From Capnocytophaga granulosa ATCC 51502 (GTDB lineage Bacteria; Bacteroidota; Bacteroidia; Flavobacteriales; Flavobacteriaceae), in the NCBI RefSeq assembly GCF_000411115.1, contig NZ_KE150242.1, forward strand, positions 552,218 to 616,217: a stretch of DNA of 64,000 nucleotides. The letters are read 5' to 3'. A program made the position numbers and the translations under genes. The notes under the pieces were generated by a model. That model made no database searches. It was given only the letters and a program-made list of their open reading frames with translations, and was not told the origin of the DNA. Position 1 is the first letter of the stretch. Each line of letters begins with the position of its first letter. Shown in pieces: positions 41,276 through 50,060 of the stretch.

Positions 41276-43324
41276 TTATTGATGTATGTTTTCCAAGTCC
41301 AAAAGGAAGACATATTCGCGTGCAATCTCCTTGAGAGACTCATACCGACCTGATGCCCCACTATGTCCTGAACTCATATCGGTATAGAAGAGTAATAAAT
41401 TATCATCGGTCTTGAGTTCTCGCAGCTTAGCTACCCACTTGGCTGGTTCCCAATATTGTACCTGAGAATCATGATAGCCCGTGAGTACCAACAGATTGGG
41501 ATAGGCTTGGGCACATACATTGTCATAAGGCGAATAGCTCTTCATATAATCGTAATACTGCTTGTCATGTGGATTGCCCCACTCATCATATTCCCCAGTG
41601 GTAAGCGGAATAGAATCGTCCAACATAGTAGTTACCACATCCACAAAAGGCACATTGGCCACTACTCCACGGAACAACTCCGGTGCTTGATTAATCACTG
41701 CTCCCATGAGCAAGCCCCCTGCTGAGCCGCCCATGGCATAGAGATGTGCTGGTGAGGTATACTGGTTCGCTATCAAATACTTAGCACAATCCACAAAGTC
41801 GGTAAAGGTGTTTTTCTTATGCAATAATTTGCCTGCCTCATACCAAGGACGTCCTAAATACTCTCCCCCACGTATATGCGCAATAGCAAAGATAAAGCCC
41901 CTATCGAGCAAACTGAGTCGTGTGGTGGAAAACGAGGGTTCAATAGTAATTCCATAAGCCCCATAGCCATAGAGGAGTAAAGGATTGGAACCATCACACT
42001 TTATCCCTTTGCGATAGACTATAGAAATAGGAATTTGAGTGCCGTCAGTAGCGGTAGCCCAAAGCCTTCGAGACTCATAATTCTCCTCACTGAACTTACC
42101 TCCTAGCACCTGTTGCTGCTTCTTCACCTCTTTTGCTCCTGTACGCATATTGTAGTCAATCACCGAATAAGGTGTCGTCATAGAATTGTAGGTATAGCGA
42201 AGTATTTCGGTATCAAAATCTAAGTTTAGCCCTGTGGAAGCCATATAAGTCTCATTGTCAAAGGGCAAATAATGTTCTGCTGAACCATCCCAACGTATAA
42301 TACGAATCTGAGAAAGACCATTATACCGCTGGGTAACCACTAGATACTCCTTGAATATATCTATTTCCTCCAATCGGATTTGCTCCTGATGGGCAAGTAC
42401 AGGCTGCCAATAGCTTTTTTCGGTCTGTCCTATAGGGGTTTTGTCCAATTTGAAATTAGTTGCTCCATCGGCATTGTTCAGTATATAAAAGTAGTCCCCA
42501 TAGTGGGCTATATCATACTCCAAACCCCGCTCACGAGGTTGGAAACACTTAAAATCGGCCATAGGGGTAGCTGCATCCAAGAACCAACTCTCGGAAGAGA
42601 GGGTACTATCGGACTGAATAATAAGAAATTGCTCTGATTTGGACTTGAATATACCCGTATTAAAAGTCTCATCCTTCTCATGAAAGACCAATACATCCTG
42701 CTTAGAAGACTGTCCCAACTGGTGGCGATAGACTTTATGTGAACGAAGTGTCTGTGTATCTATCTTCGTATAGAAAATAGTTTGATTATCACTAGCCCAA
42801 CAGCTACCTCCGTCGGTATTTTTTATCTCTATAGGAAGCACCTGGCCTGTCTCTAAATTTTTGATAAAGAGAGAGTACATACGTCGCCCCCGTGTATCCA
42901 CTGAGAAGGAAGCCCACTTGTTATCGGGGCTTACAGAGAATTCGGCAAACTGGTAAAACTTATGCCCTGCGGCCATTTCATTCACCTCAAAGAGTACTTC
43001 TTCCTGTGCATTGGGCTGATCAGCACGTCTGAGATAAATAGGGTATTCCTTCCCCTCTTGAAAACGAGAAAAGTACCAATACCCGTTGTACTTATAAGGC
43101 ACCGATTCGTCATCCTGCTTGATTCGGCTTTTCATCTCCTCAAAGAGCGATTTTTGGAAAGCATCGGTATGTTTGGTTTTATAAGCAAAATATTCGTTTT
43201 CAGCCTCTAAGTAAGACAACACCTCTGGCGTATCTCGCTGGTTGAGCCAAAAGTAATTATCTTTCCGCTTATCGGCATGTATTTCTAATAATCGTTGCTT
43301 TTTAGGCGCTTTTGGTGGCATCAT
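41276..43324 (-). CDS. ptrB: Oligopeptidase B-type serine peptidase (S9 family)
   Basis: Cleaves short peptides after basic residues. 682 aa with an N-terminal beta-propeller (about 60-400) and a C-terminal alpha/beta-hydrolase domain. The triad can be seen as Ser in MGGSAGGLLMG, Asp in GYHDSQVQYWEP and His in SSGHSGASGRYE. The acidic motif VANVPFVDVVTTMLDDSIPLTTGEYDEWG is typical for oligopeptidase B. No signal peptide, so cytoplasmic. Shares direction with tex but lies 32 bp from it. Confidence 0.93.
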   Translation of the reverse strand: MMPPKAPKKQRLLEIHADKRKDNYFWLNQRDTPEVLSYLEAENEYFAYKTKHTDAFQKSLFEEMKSRIKQDDESVPYKYNGYWYFSRFQEGKEYPIYLRRADQPNAQEEVLFEVNEMAAGHKFYQFAEFSVSPDNKWASFSVDTRGRRMYSLFIKNLETGQVLPIEIKNTDGGSCWASDNQTIFYTKIDTQTLRSHKVYRHQLGQSSKQDVLVFHEKDETFNTGIFKSKSEQFLIIQSDSTLSSESWFLDAATPMADFKCFQPRERGLEYDIAHYGDYFYILNNADGATNFKLDKTPIGQTEKSYWQPVLAHQEQIRLEEIDIFKEYLVVTQRYNGLSQIRIIRWDGSAEHYLPFDNETYMASTGLNLDFDTEILRYTYNSMTTPYSVIDYNMRTGAKEVKKQQQVLGGKFSEENYESRRLWATATDGTQIPISIVYRKGIKCDGSNPLLLYGYGAYGITIEPSFSTTRLSLLDRGFIFAIAHIRGGEYLGRPWYEAGKLLHKKNTFTDFVDCAKYLIANQYTSPAHLYAMGGSAGGLLMGAVINQAPELFRGVVANVPFVDVVTTMLDDSIPLTTGEYDEWGNPHDKQYYDYMKSYSPYDNVCAQAYPNLLVLTGYHDSQVQYWEPAKWVAKLRELKTDDNLLLFYTDMSSGHSGASGRYESLKEIAREYVFLLDLENIHQ

Positions 43325-43356
43325 ATATTATCACTTTTATACCATGGAACATTTGT

Positions 43357-45480
43357 TTAGAGTATCATACTCAGTGAGATACGCCTGCGGGCGGTATCTA
43401 CTTCTACAACCCTGACCTGTACTTGCTGGTGGAGCTTGACCACTTCATTGACATCGGATACATAGCCATCCTTGAGTTGGGAAATATGCACCAAGCCGCT
43501 TTCCTTGATTCCAATATCCACAAAGCAACCAAAGGCCGTGATATTGTTAACAATTCCAGGGAGAATCATGCCAGTACGTACATCGTCAAAAGTTTTTACA
43601 TTGGGGTCAAACTCAAATACCTTAGCCGCTTGGCGGGGATCTAATCCAGGTTTTTCCAATTCCTTAAGCACATCCTTGAGGTACAACTCCCCTACCTCTG
43701 CTGTTTGATACTTCTTAATATCAATAGAGGCTATTGCCTGCTTATTGCCAATGAGCTTTTCCACAGAAGTGCCTAGGTCTTTGGCCATTTGCTTAATAAT
43801 CGGGTAGGCTTCAGGGTGTACAGCCGAGTTGTCCAACGGATTTTCGCTGTTATGCACCCGCAAGAAAGCTACCGCCTGCTGGTAGACTTTATCGCCCAAA
43901 CGTGGCACTTTCTTGAGGTCTTCACGGCGCGCAAAAGCTCCATTGGCCGAACGGTAGGCCACAATATTCTCAGCCATCTTCTCCCCTATGCCCGATACAT
44001 AACTAAGCAAAGACTTGCTGGCCGTATTGAGATTCACTCCTACCTTATTTACGCAGCGGATCACAGTAGCATCCAACTCCTGCTTGAGAGAAGCCTGATT
44101 TACATCGTGCTGATACTGCCCCACTCCTATAGATTTGGGTTCTATTTTGACCAATTCTGCCAAGGGATCCGCCAAACGGCGACCTATAGAGACTGCCCCA
44201 CGGACTGTTACATCATAGTCAGGGAACTCATCGCGAGCCACCTTGGAAGCCGAATATACCGATGCTCCTGCCTCACTGACCACAAAAACCTGTACTGGGT
44301 GCGGGAAAGCAATTTGTTTGATAAAACTCTCTGTTTCACGAGAAGCAGTACCGTTGCCTATGCTAATGGCCTCTATACGATATTGCTCGACCATGGTACG
44401 GATTTTCTTGGAAGCCAAGGCCGTTTCGTGCTGTGGGGCATGCGGAAAAATCGTCTCGTTGTGGAGTAAGTCTCCTTTCTCATCCAAACAAACCACCTTA
44501 CATCCCGTACGGAACCCAGGGTCAATGGCCAATATACGTTTTTCTCCTAAGGGCGAAGCCAACAAAAGTTGAGAAAGATTTTCAGAAAATACCGAAATAG
44601 CCTTGGTATCTGCCTTATCCTTGGCTTCCTGTAAGGTTTCGTTAGAGATAGATGGCTCTAAAAGACGTTTGTAACTATCTTTGACTGTTTTCTTAAGAAA
44701 ATCGGCTACCTCTCCACTACCTTTGATCACCGTTTCCTCAATAAAAGGAATTGTATCCTCTGGCTCTACCTCCACTTTCATTTTGATAAAGCCCTCTTTT
44801 TCAGCACGAAGGACGGCTAAAACACGATGGGAGGGCGCCTTGGCAAGTGGTTCGCTCCAATCAAAATACTGGGCATACTTCTGAGCCTCCTCTTCGTTTT
44901 CTTTTCCTTTGGCTACCTCTGCACAGAGTTGTGCTTTTCGCTGGAAGACCCTTCGCAGCGTACGGCGTACATACATATTCTCATTGATCCATTCGGCTAT
45001 AATATCCGATGCTCCTTGTAGCGCCTCTTGAGCTGAAGTCACCTTGTCAGAAAGATAACGAGCGGCAAGTTGTTCCAAATCAGCCACTCGCTGACTCATG
45101 AGCTGCTTAGCCAAAGGTTCTAAGCCATTTTCTTTGGCTACATCGGCTTTGGTTTTACGTTTCTTCTTATAAGGCAAGTATAAGTCCTCCAGCTCATTGA
45201 GTTCAAAGGAACTATCAATACGACTACGCAATTCGTCGGTGAGCTTGCCTTGTTCCTCTATACTGGTAAGAATAGACTCCTTACGCTTACAGATATTTTC
45301 GTATTCGGTTTGTGCCTTAGCAATTTTTTCAATAGCCACCTCGTCCAAATTGCCTGTTCTATCCTTGCGATAGCGTGCAATGAAGGGGATCGTACAGCCT
45401 TCTGAGAGTAGAGAAAGTGTATTGTCAATGGCTTTTTCAGTTAGTTGTGTTTGATTCTTAATGAATTGGATATTTGTCAT
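43357..45480 (-). CDS. tex: Tex-type RNA-binding transcription accessory protein
   Basis: 707 aa. Opens with a Tex N-terminal helical region (FIKNQTQLTEKAIDNTLSLLSEGCTIPFIARYRKDRTG), followed by the YqgF-like domain (ILAIDPGFRTGCKVVCLDEKGD), helix-hairpin-helix elements (NKVGVNLNTASKSLLSYVSGIGEKMAENIVAYR) and a C-terminal S1 domain (VRTGMILPGIVNNITAFGCFVDIGIKESGLVHISQL). Tex helps RNA turnover and ribosome or transcription quality control. The start at 45480 follows from the TATCTTTG box (45499-45506); the frame open to 45555 is hydrophobic and not Tex-like. Confidence 0.95.
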   Translation of the reverse strand: MTNIQFIKNQTQLTEKAIDNTLSLLSEGCTIPFIARYRKDRTGNLDEVAIEKIAKAQTEYENICKRKESILTSIEEQGKLTDELRSRIDSSFELNELEDLYLPYKKKRKTKADVAKENGLEPLAKQLMSQRVADLEQLAARYLSDKVTSAQEALQGASDIIAEWINENMYVRRTLRRVFQRKAQLCAEVAKGKENEEEAQKYAQYFDWSEPLAKAPSHRVLAVLRAEKEGFIKMKVEVEPEDTIPFIEETVIKGSGEVADFLKKTVKDSYKRLLEPSISNETLQEAKDKADTKAISVFSENLSQLLLASPLGEKRILAIDPGFRTGCKVVCLDEKGDLLHNETIFPHAPQHETALASKKIRTMVEQYRIEAISIGNGTASRETESFIKQIAFPHPVQVFVVSEAGASVYSASKVARDEFPDYDVTVRGAVSIGRRLADPLAELVKIEPKSIGVGQYQHDVNQASLKQELDATVIRCVNKVGVNLNTASKSLLSYVSGIGEKMAENIVAYRSANGAFARREDLKKVPRLGDKVYQQAVAFLRVHNSENPLDNSAVHPEAYPIIKQMAKDLGTSVEKLIGNKQAIASIDIKKYQTAEVGELYLKDVLKELEKPGLDPRQAAKVFEFDPNVKTFDDVRTGMILPGIVNNITAFGCFVDIGIKESGLVHISQLKDGYVSDVNEVVKLHQQVQVRVVEVDTARRRISLSMIL

Positions 45481-45498
45481 GCTTAGAAAAATAAGGCA

Positions 45499-45506
45499 CA
45501 AAGATA
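45499..45506 (-). promoter_or_regulatory. -7 box (TATCTTTG) for tex
   Basis: TAnnTTTG on the minus strand, about 19 bp before the tex ATG; supports the start at 45480. Confidence 0.6.
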
Positions 45507-45553
45507 GGAAATAAAGTGAAGAGTGAAAAATGAAAAGTAAAAAGATTTCCACC

Positions 45554-45586
45554 AAAAAAGGCTGTCTTTTGGGGACAGCCTTTTTT
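45554..45586 (-). terminator. Terminator of the M48 peptidase gene
   Basis: AAAAAAGGCTGTC and GACAGCCTTTTTT, a 13-bp stem with A- and T-runs on both sides. Confidence 0.85.
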
Positions 45587-45601
45587 GTATATTTTGTTCT
45601 T

Positions 45602-46408
45602 TTATTCGAAGTGAGTAATTCCGTACTTCTGGGCTTCTGCCTTTACCTTGGGAGCGAGTTGCTTAAGGTTAGCGATACGAGAAGCGTTAGAAGGGTGCGT
45701 ACTAAGGAGCGAATTGGAGTTTCCTCCGCCAGAGGCAGCACTCATACGTTCCCAGAGCTTATAGCCCTCTTCAGGATCATAACCTGCCAAGGCCATAATC
45801 TGAAGTCCTATAGAATCAGCTTCTGTCTCGTGACTTCTACTGAAGGGGAGCATGACCCCCACTTGAGTACCTAAGCCATAAGCCATATTGAACTCATTGA
45901 GATATTTGCTATTGCTGAGCAATACATTCCCCGCTAAGGCTCCTATCTGTTGAATAGTTGAAGCACTCATACGCTGTGCTCCATGGTCGGCCAAGGCGTG
46001 CGCTACCTCATGCCCCATGATTACCGCTATACCACGTTCGTTCTTAGCTATAGGAAGTATGCCTGTATAGAATACAATCTTACCCCCTGGCATACACCAA
46101 GCATTGAGTTCCTTGCTCTCTACCAAGTTGTATTCCCAACGATAATCCTTCAGATAATCCTTATATCCGTTTCTCTCCAACCAAAGCTGGGAGGCCTTGG
46201 CAATACGTTCACCTACACGCTTGATCATCTCAGCCTCAGGGGTTCCCTTGATTACTTTGTTAGAAGAGAGAAACTGATTATACTCGCTAAATGACGTAGG
46301 AAAGAGCGAACTATTGGACATAAAGTTCAGTGTACTCTTTCCCGTAAAGGGATTGGTCTTACAAGCAGCTAGTGCTAATAACAACCCTATACATAGTATC
46401 TTTTTCAT
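45602..46408 (-). CDS. M48-family metallopeptidase lipoprotein
   Basis: 268 aa. Lipobox LAAC (MKKILCIGLLLALAAC) anchors it in the envelope. The zinc motif MGHEVAHALADHGAQRMS (HExxH) is followed by the third-ligand region SRSHETEADSIGLQIMALAGYDPEEG, the standard M48 layout of BepA/LoiP-like periplasmic proteases that act in outer-membrane protein quality control. Short C-terminal domain with LSTHPSNASRIANL, typical of the family. Monocistronic: TATCTTTG box at 46432-46439 and a strong terminator downstream. Confidence 0.94.
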   Translation of the reverse strand: MKKILCIGLLLALAACKTNPFTGKSTLNFMSNSSLFPTSFSEYNQFLSSNKVIKGTPEAEMIKRVGERIAKASQLWLERNGYKDYLKDYRWEYNLVESKELNAWCMPGGKIVFYTGILPIAKNERGIAVIMGHEVAHALADHGAQRMSASTIQQIGALAGNVLLSNSKYLNEFNMAYGLGTQVGVMLPFSRSHETEADSIGLQIMALAGYDPEEGYKLWERMSAASGGGNSNSLLSTHPSNASRIANLKQLAPKVKAEAQKYGITHFE

Positions 46409-46431
46409 TTTTCATCTTTTTAATAATGGGG

Positions 46432-46439
46432 CAAAGATA
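46432..46439 (-). promoter_or_regulatory. -7 box (TATCTTTG) for the M48 gene
   Basis: TAnnTTTG on the minus strand, 24 bp before the ATG at 46408. Confidence 0.6.
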
Positions 46440-46478
46440 CAGCTTTTTTTTCACATTAGCTACTTTACAGACATAAAA

Positions 46479-46511
46479 AATAGCCTACCTCTTTGCAGAG
46501 ATAGGCTATTG
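46479..46511 (-). terminator. Terminator of the M1 aminopeptidase gene
   Basis: AATAGCCTA-c-CTCT-ttgc-AGAG-a-TAGGCTATT, followed on the minus strand by TTTTTTATG. Confidence 0.75.
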
Positions 46512-46539
46512 GTGTTTTACCACTTAATATTTGGGTACT

Positions 46540-49005
46540 TTACCACTTAATATTCTTGAGCAAATCGATTTGAGCCTTGATAGATTCAGAGTCAGGATTT
46601 TTCTTGAGCAAATCCTCCTTGATCTTTAGACCATCTTCTGCTACTTTGCGTAAGAGTTTCTTTTCATCTTCGCTGAACCAGCCAAATACATTGCCAAGCG
46701 TTTTGGCTACCTTCTTAGTCAGTTCTGTATTGTCGGTGCTCATAAGCCAATTGAATCCTTCTTTGATAGATGCTTGATACTGTTCTGGGTAGAGTGGGTA
46801 GTAGATTACCTTGTCAAGCAATACAGGCAAGTACTTTTCATCTTTACTCTTTAGGATATAAGGATAGAAAGCCATGAATTGTTCAGAATTGAGACTCTTT
46901 AGGTCAATTGTATCAACATACTGACCTGCTAGAGAAGGATCTAAAGCTACCAAACCAGAGGCTGCTGCCACTTTAATCGCACGAGAAGGAATCTTTACAG
47001 CGTTTTCAAACAAAGGTTTGTATCTGCTATCTCTTAGATAAGAAAGTTGTTTGATAGCAGCTGCTTTCACCAAGTTTTCAGGATCATTCTTAGCTAAGTT
47101 TTCTACTATAGGTGCCCATTGGTCTGAATTACCTTGTCTTAGTCCTTGGATAGCTTTGATACGCAAGCGGAAGAAAGGATCCTTAAGGGCACTAATAAGT
47201 ATTTCGTTATTGCTTGTAGTTACGGCATATTCCACAGCTTGGTTACGGCTTTTGTAATCTTTAGCATTGTTGTATTGGAATAAATATTGTGCAGGGGTCT
47301 TATAAGCAGCCTCGTCTCCTACGATAAGTCCACGAGGATCCACATTGATAAGGCTATAGTTGGCTGACACCCTGAATCGGAACTCATTCTTAGGCTGTGC
47401 ATTTACCCACACCACTTTGCGCTCGTACTTGCCGCCATCATATATATCCACTTCCAAAGGAAATTGGAATGGCAATTTCTCATCTTGAGCAATTTCAAGT
47501 ACGGCTTCACCCTTGGCACTGTCGTAGGTAACTTTAGGAGTCATCACCACATTACCATAGTTGAAGTACCACTGATTGAAGAACCAGTTGAGGTCACGGC
47601 CACTTACTGCCTCAAAAGCCAAACGCAACTGATGCGCTTCACCTGTTCCGAATTGGTTATCCTTAAGGTACTTAGACATTCCTTCAAAGAAAGCCTTGTC
47701 TCCTAAGTAATTACGTAACATATGAAGAATCCCTCCCCCTTTGTTATAGGATACAGCATCAAACATATCGTCAGCTTTTTCGTAGTTGAAACGCACTAAA
47801 TATTTGTCGAAAGAGCCACTATTTTTGTAACCAACGATGTCTCTGCCAAGGTGATAATCAGCGTAGTCCTTTCCGTACTTGTGTTCAAACCAAAGGTATT
47901 CGGAATAGTTGGCAAAAGATTCATTTACGGTAAGGTTAGCCCAACTCTCAGCAGTCACTAAGTCCCCAAACCAGTGGTGAAATAGCTCATGAGCTACGAC
48001 AGACTCCCAGCGGTTTTCATCATTAAGTGATTCGGCTGTCTGTTGTGACATAGAGCTGTGAAGGGTTGCAGTAGTATTTTCCATAGCTCCACTTACATAT
48101 TCCTGAGCGGTAATCTGGTCGTAGGTAGGCCAAGGATAGTCATAGTTCAAGAGTTTGGAGAAGAACTCCATCATCTCACCTGTTTTTCCGAAGATTCTCT
48201 TGGCTACATCGGCATATTCATGCTCTACATAGTAGGTCAAAGGCACTTTTCCTCTCCAAGGTTTGTCCTTGATCTGAGCATATTCGCCTGCACCGAGGAA
48301 GAATAAGTAAGGTGCATGCTTTTGGGTGAATACCCAATAATCGGTACGTTGTCCTTTTCCGTCTTTTTTTGAGGAAGTAAGTACCCCATTGGAAACAGTG
48401 ATAAAGCGTTCTGGTACTGTGATATAGATTTCCTGAGAGGATTTTTGGTTGGTTTCGTCAATGGTTGGAAACCAAGTAGAGTTAGACCTTGTTTCCCCTT
48501 GTGTCCAGATTTCAATAGGTCTGTTTTTGTCCTCCTTGGTAGGGTTGATAAAGAAGAGTCCTTTGGCATCATTGATTGCTATGCCTCCGTCTTTTCCTAC
48601 TTTTTCGGGTTGGGAAGTATATTTGATATAAACGGTATATTTTTCTCCTCGCTGGTAAGTCTTATCCAACTGGATGGTGAGCTTATCATTGGCGTATTTG
48701 TAAGGAAGGGCTCGGCCAATGTTTCCTTTCTTATCGCAGAGGTTCACACTATGGATAAGCATTGTTTGGGCATCCAAGACCAAAGAGTCGGTTGGATAGA
48801 AATAAGGTGAGGCTGTGAGCCATTCCTCCCCATAGAGTTCTTTTTTTTCCAAGCTGAAGGAGACACGCAACTTAGTGTGATCCAGTGCGTTGTACTTGGT
48901 AGCTTCAGCATGATAGGGTCTTTCTCTTCCCGAAGTCTCGGTCTGTGCAGTGGCCACTCCCACAGAGGTAGCCAACATAGCTAGTAATAGATATTTTCGT
49001 ATCAT
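46540..49005 (-). CDS. M1-family aminopeptidase, exported
   Basis: 821 aa. Signal peptide MIRKYLLLAMLATSVGVATAQ. Gluzincin signature: the substrate-binding GAMENTTA, then HELFHHWFGDLVTAESWANLTVNESFANY (HExxH, 18 residues, E) and the proton-donating tyrosine around VSYNKGGGILHMLRNYLG. A C-terminal HEAT-like helical domain (about 570-820) closes it. It releases N-terminal residues from peptides in the periplasm, consistent with the peptide-dependent growth of many members of this phylum. Monocistronic, with a hairpin terminator. Confidence 0.94.
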   Translation of the reverse strand: MIRKYLLLAMLATSVGVATAQTETSGRERPYHAEATKYNALDHTKLRVSFSLEKKELYGEEWLTASPYFYPTDSLVLDAQTMLIHSVNLCDKKGNIGRALPYKYANDKLTIQLDKTYQRGEKYTVYIKYTSQPEKVGKDGGIAINDAKGLFFINPTKEDKNRPIEIWTQGETRSNSTWFPTIDETNQKSSQEIYITVPERFITVSNGVLTSSKKDGKGQRTDYWVFTQKHAPYLFFLGAGEYAQIKDKPWRGKVPLTYYVEHEYADVAKRIFGKTGEMMEFFSKLLNYDYPWPTYDQITAQEYVSGAMENTTATLHSSMSQQTAESLNDENRWESVVAHELFHHWFGDLVTAESWANLTVNESFANYSEYLWFEHKYGKDYADYHLGRDIVGYKNSGSFDKYLVRFNYEKADDMFDAVSYNKGGGILHMLRNYLGDKAFFEGMSKYLKDNQFGTGEAHQLRLAFEAVSGRDLNWFFNQWYFNYGNVVMTPKVTYDSAKGEAVLEIAQDEKLPFQFPLEVDIYDGGKYERKVVWVNAQPKNEFRFRVSANYSLINVDPRGLIVGDEAAYKTPAQYLFQYNNAKDYKSRNQAVEYAVTTSNNEILISALKDPFFRLRIKAIQGLRQGNSDQWAPIVENLAKNDPENLVKAAAIKQLSYLRDSRYKPLFENAVKIPSRAIKVAAASGLVALDPSLAGQYVDTIDLKSLNSEQFMAFYPYILKSKDEKYLPVLLDKVIYYPLYPEQYQASIKEGFNWLMSTDNTELTKKVAKTLGNVFGWFSEDEKKLLRKVAEDGLKIKEDLLKKNPDSESIKAQIDLLKNIKW

Positions 49006-49047
49006 ATATCAAAAATAAATTAAATATATTTCTCTCACTTTGCCCTG

Positions 49048-49941
49048 CTATCTTCTTGGGTGGTAAGTGTTTATCACCTGTGATAGATAAGCGTGCTCCA
49101 CATGTGTATATATCTCGGTGGTGGTAATACTCTCATGTCCCAGCATAAGCTGAATGGCTCTGAGATTCGCCCCATTCTCCAAGAGATGAGTAGCGAAAGA
49201 GTGCCTAAAGGTATGCGGGCTAATCTGCTTGGTAAGACCAATGTTAGCAGCGGCTTGTCTTATAATAGTAAATATCATCGCTCGGGTGAGCTGTTTGCCA
49301 CGACGGTTTAGGAAGACTATATCAGAAAACTCCTTCACCTGAGGCACCTTCTTGCGCTGATAAAGTAAATAGTTATTAATCTCCTTCTGGGTATGGCTAC
49401 CTATAGGAACCAACCGCTGCTTATTGCCTTTGCCTAAGACCCGAATAAAACCTTCGTCAAAGAACAAATCCGACAAGCGCAAACTCACCAGCTCTGACAC
49501 CCGTAATCCACAACCATAGAGCGTCTCTATAATTGCCCTATTGCGATGTCCCTCATCGGTAGAGAGGTCAATACCCGCAATAAGCGCATCAATCTCCTCC
49601 ACTGAAAGCGTATCGGGTAGCTTCATACCAAACTTAGGCGTATCTATATACTCCATAGGATAATCCTCGCGATAGTTTTCAAGCATAAGATACTTAAAAA
49701 AACTCTTCAGAGAGGATATGAGTCTTGATTGTGAACGCGCCTTGAGCTCTTTGCTCTCTTGATACACGAAATTGCGAAGTGTCTCCGCGGTGATAGTCGC
49801 GGGCGCATCCGACAACTCATGTGCCGAAAGAAAGCGTATGAGCTTCTCAATATCAAGCATATAAGAAACGACAGAGTTCGGGGACATCCCGCGCTCTATC
49901 TTCAAATAATACTCAAAATCTTTTAAAACTTGTTCCCACAT
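49048..49941 (-). CDS. xerD: Site-specific tyrosine recombinase XerD
   Basis: Resolves chromosome dimers at dif with XerC. 297 aa. N-terminal SAM-like core-binding domain (FEYYLKIERGMSPNSVVSYMLDIEKLIRFL), catalytic residues R in YGCGLRVSELVSL, K in RVLGKGNKQRLVPIG, H-x-x-R in SPHTFRHSFATHLLENGANL, H in LMLGHESITTTEIYTHV (Y is the nucleophile). Housekeeping and not phage: no att or phage genes nearby. A -7 box at 49951-49958 (TATTTTTG) excludes the start at 49953 and gives a nearly leaderless mRNA. Confidence 0.93.
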   Translation of the reverse strand: MWEQVLKDFEYYLKIERGMSPNSVVSYMLDIEKLIRFLSAHELSDAPATITAETLRNFVYQESKELKARSQSRLISSLKSFFKYLMLENYREDYPMEYIDTPKFGMKLPDTLSVEEIDALIAGIDLSTDEGHRNRAIIETLYGCGLRVSELVSLRLSDLFFDEGFIRVLGKGNKQRLVPIGSHTQKEINNYLLYQRKKVPQVKEFSDIVFLNRRGKQLTRAMIFTIIRQAAANIGLTKQISPHTFRHSFATHLLENGANLRAIQLMLGHESITTTEIYTHVEHAYLSQVINTYHPRR

Positions 49942-50060
49942 ATCATAAAGCAAAAATACGAATTATTAATCAAAAAGACTAATAATTCGTAATATTTTTT
50001 TCTACAAAAAATGAAAAATAAAAAGCGTTTTTCATACTTCATTTTTCACTCTTTACTTAA

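Noticed and set aside
43789..44469. 226-codon plus-strand open frame inside tex
   Set aside because: Antisense shadow of a strongly conserved gene; composition and lack of any motif do not suggest a protein.
49048..49941. Tyrosine recombinase considered as a phage or island integrase
   Set aside because: Length, motifs and neighbours fit chromosomal XerD; no attachment sites or phage genes, and it is 30 kb from the accessory island.
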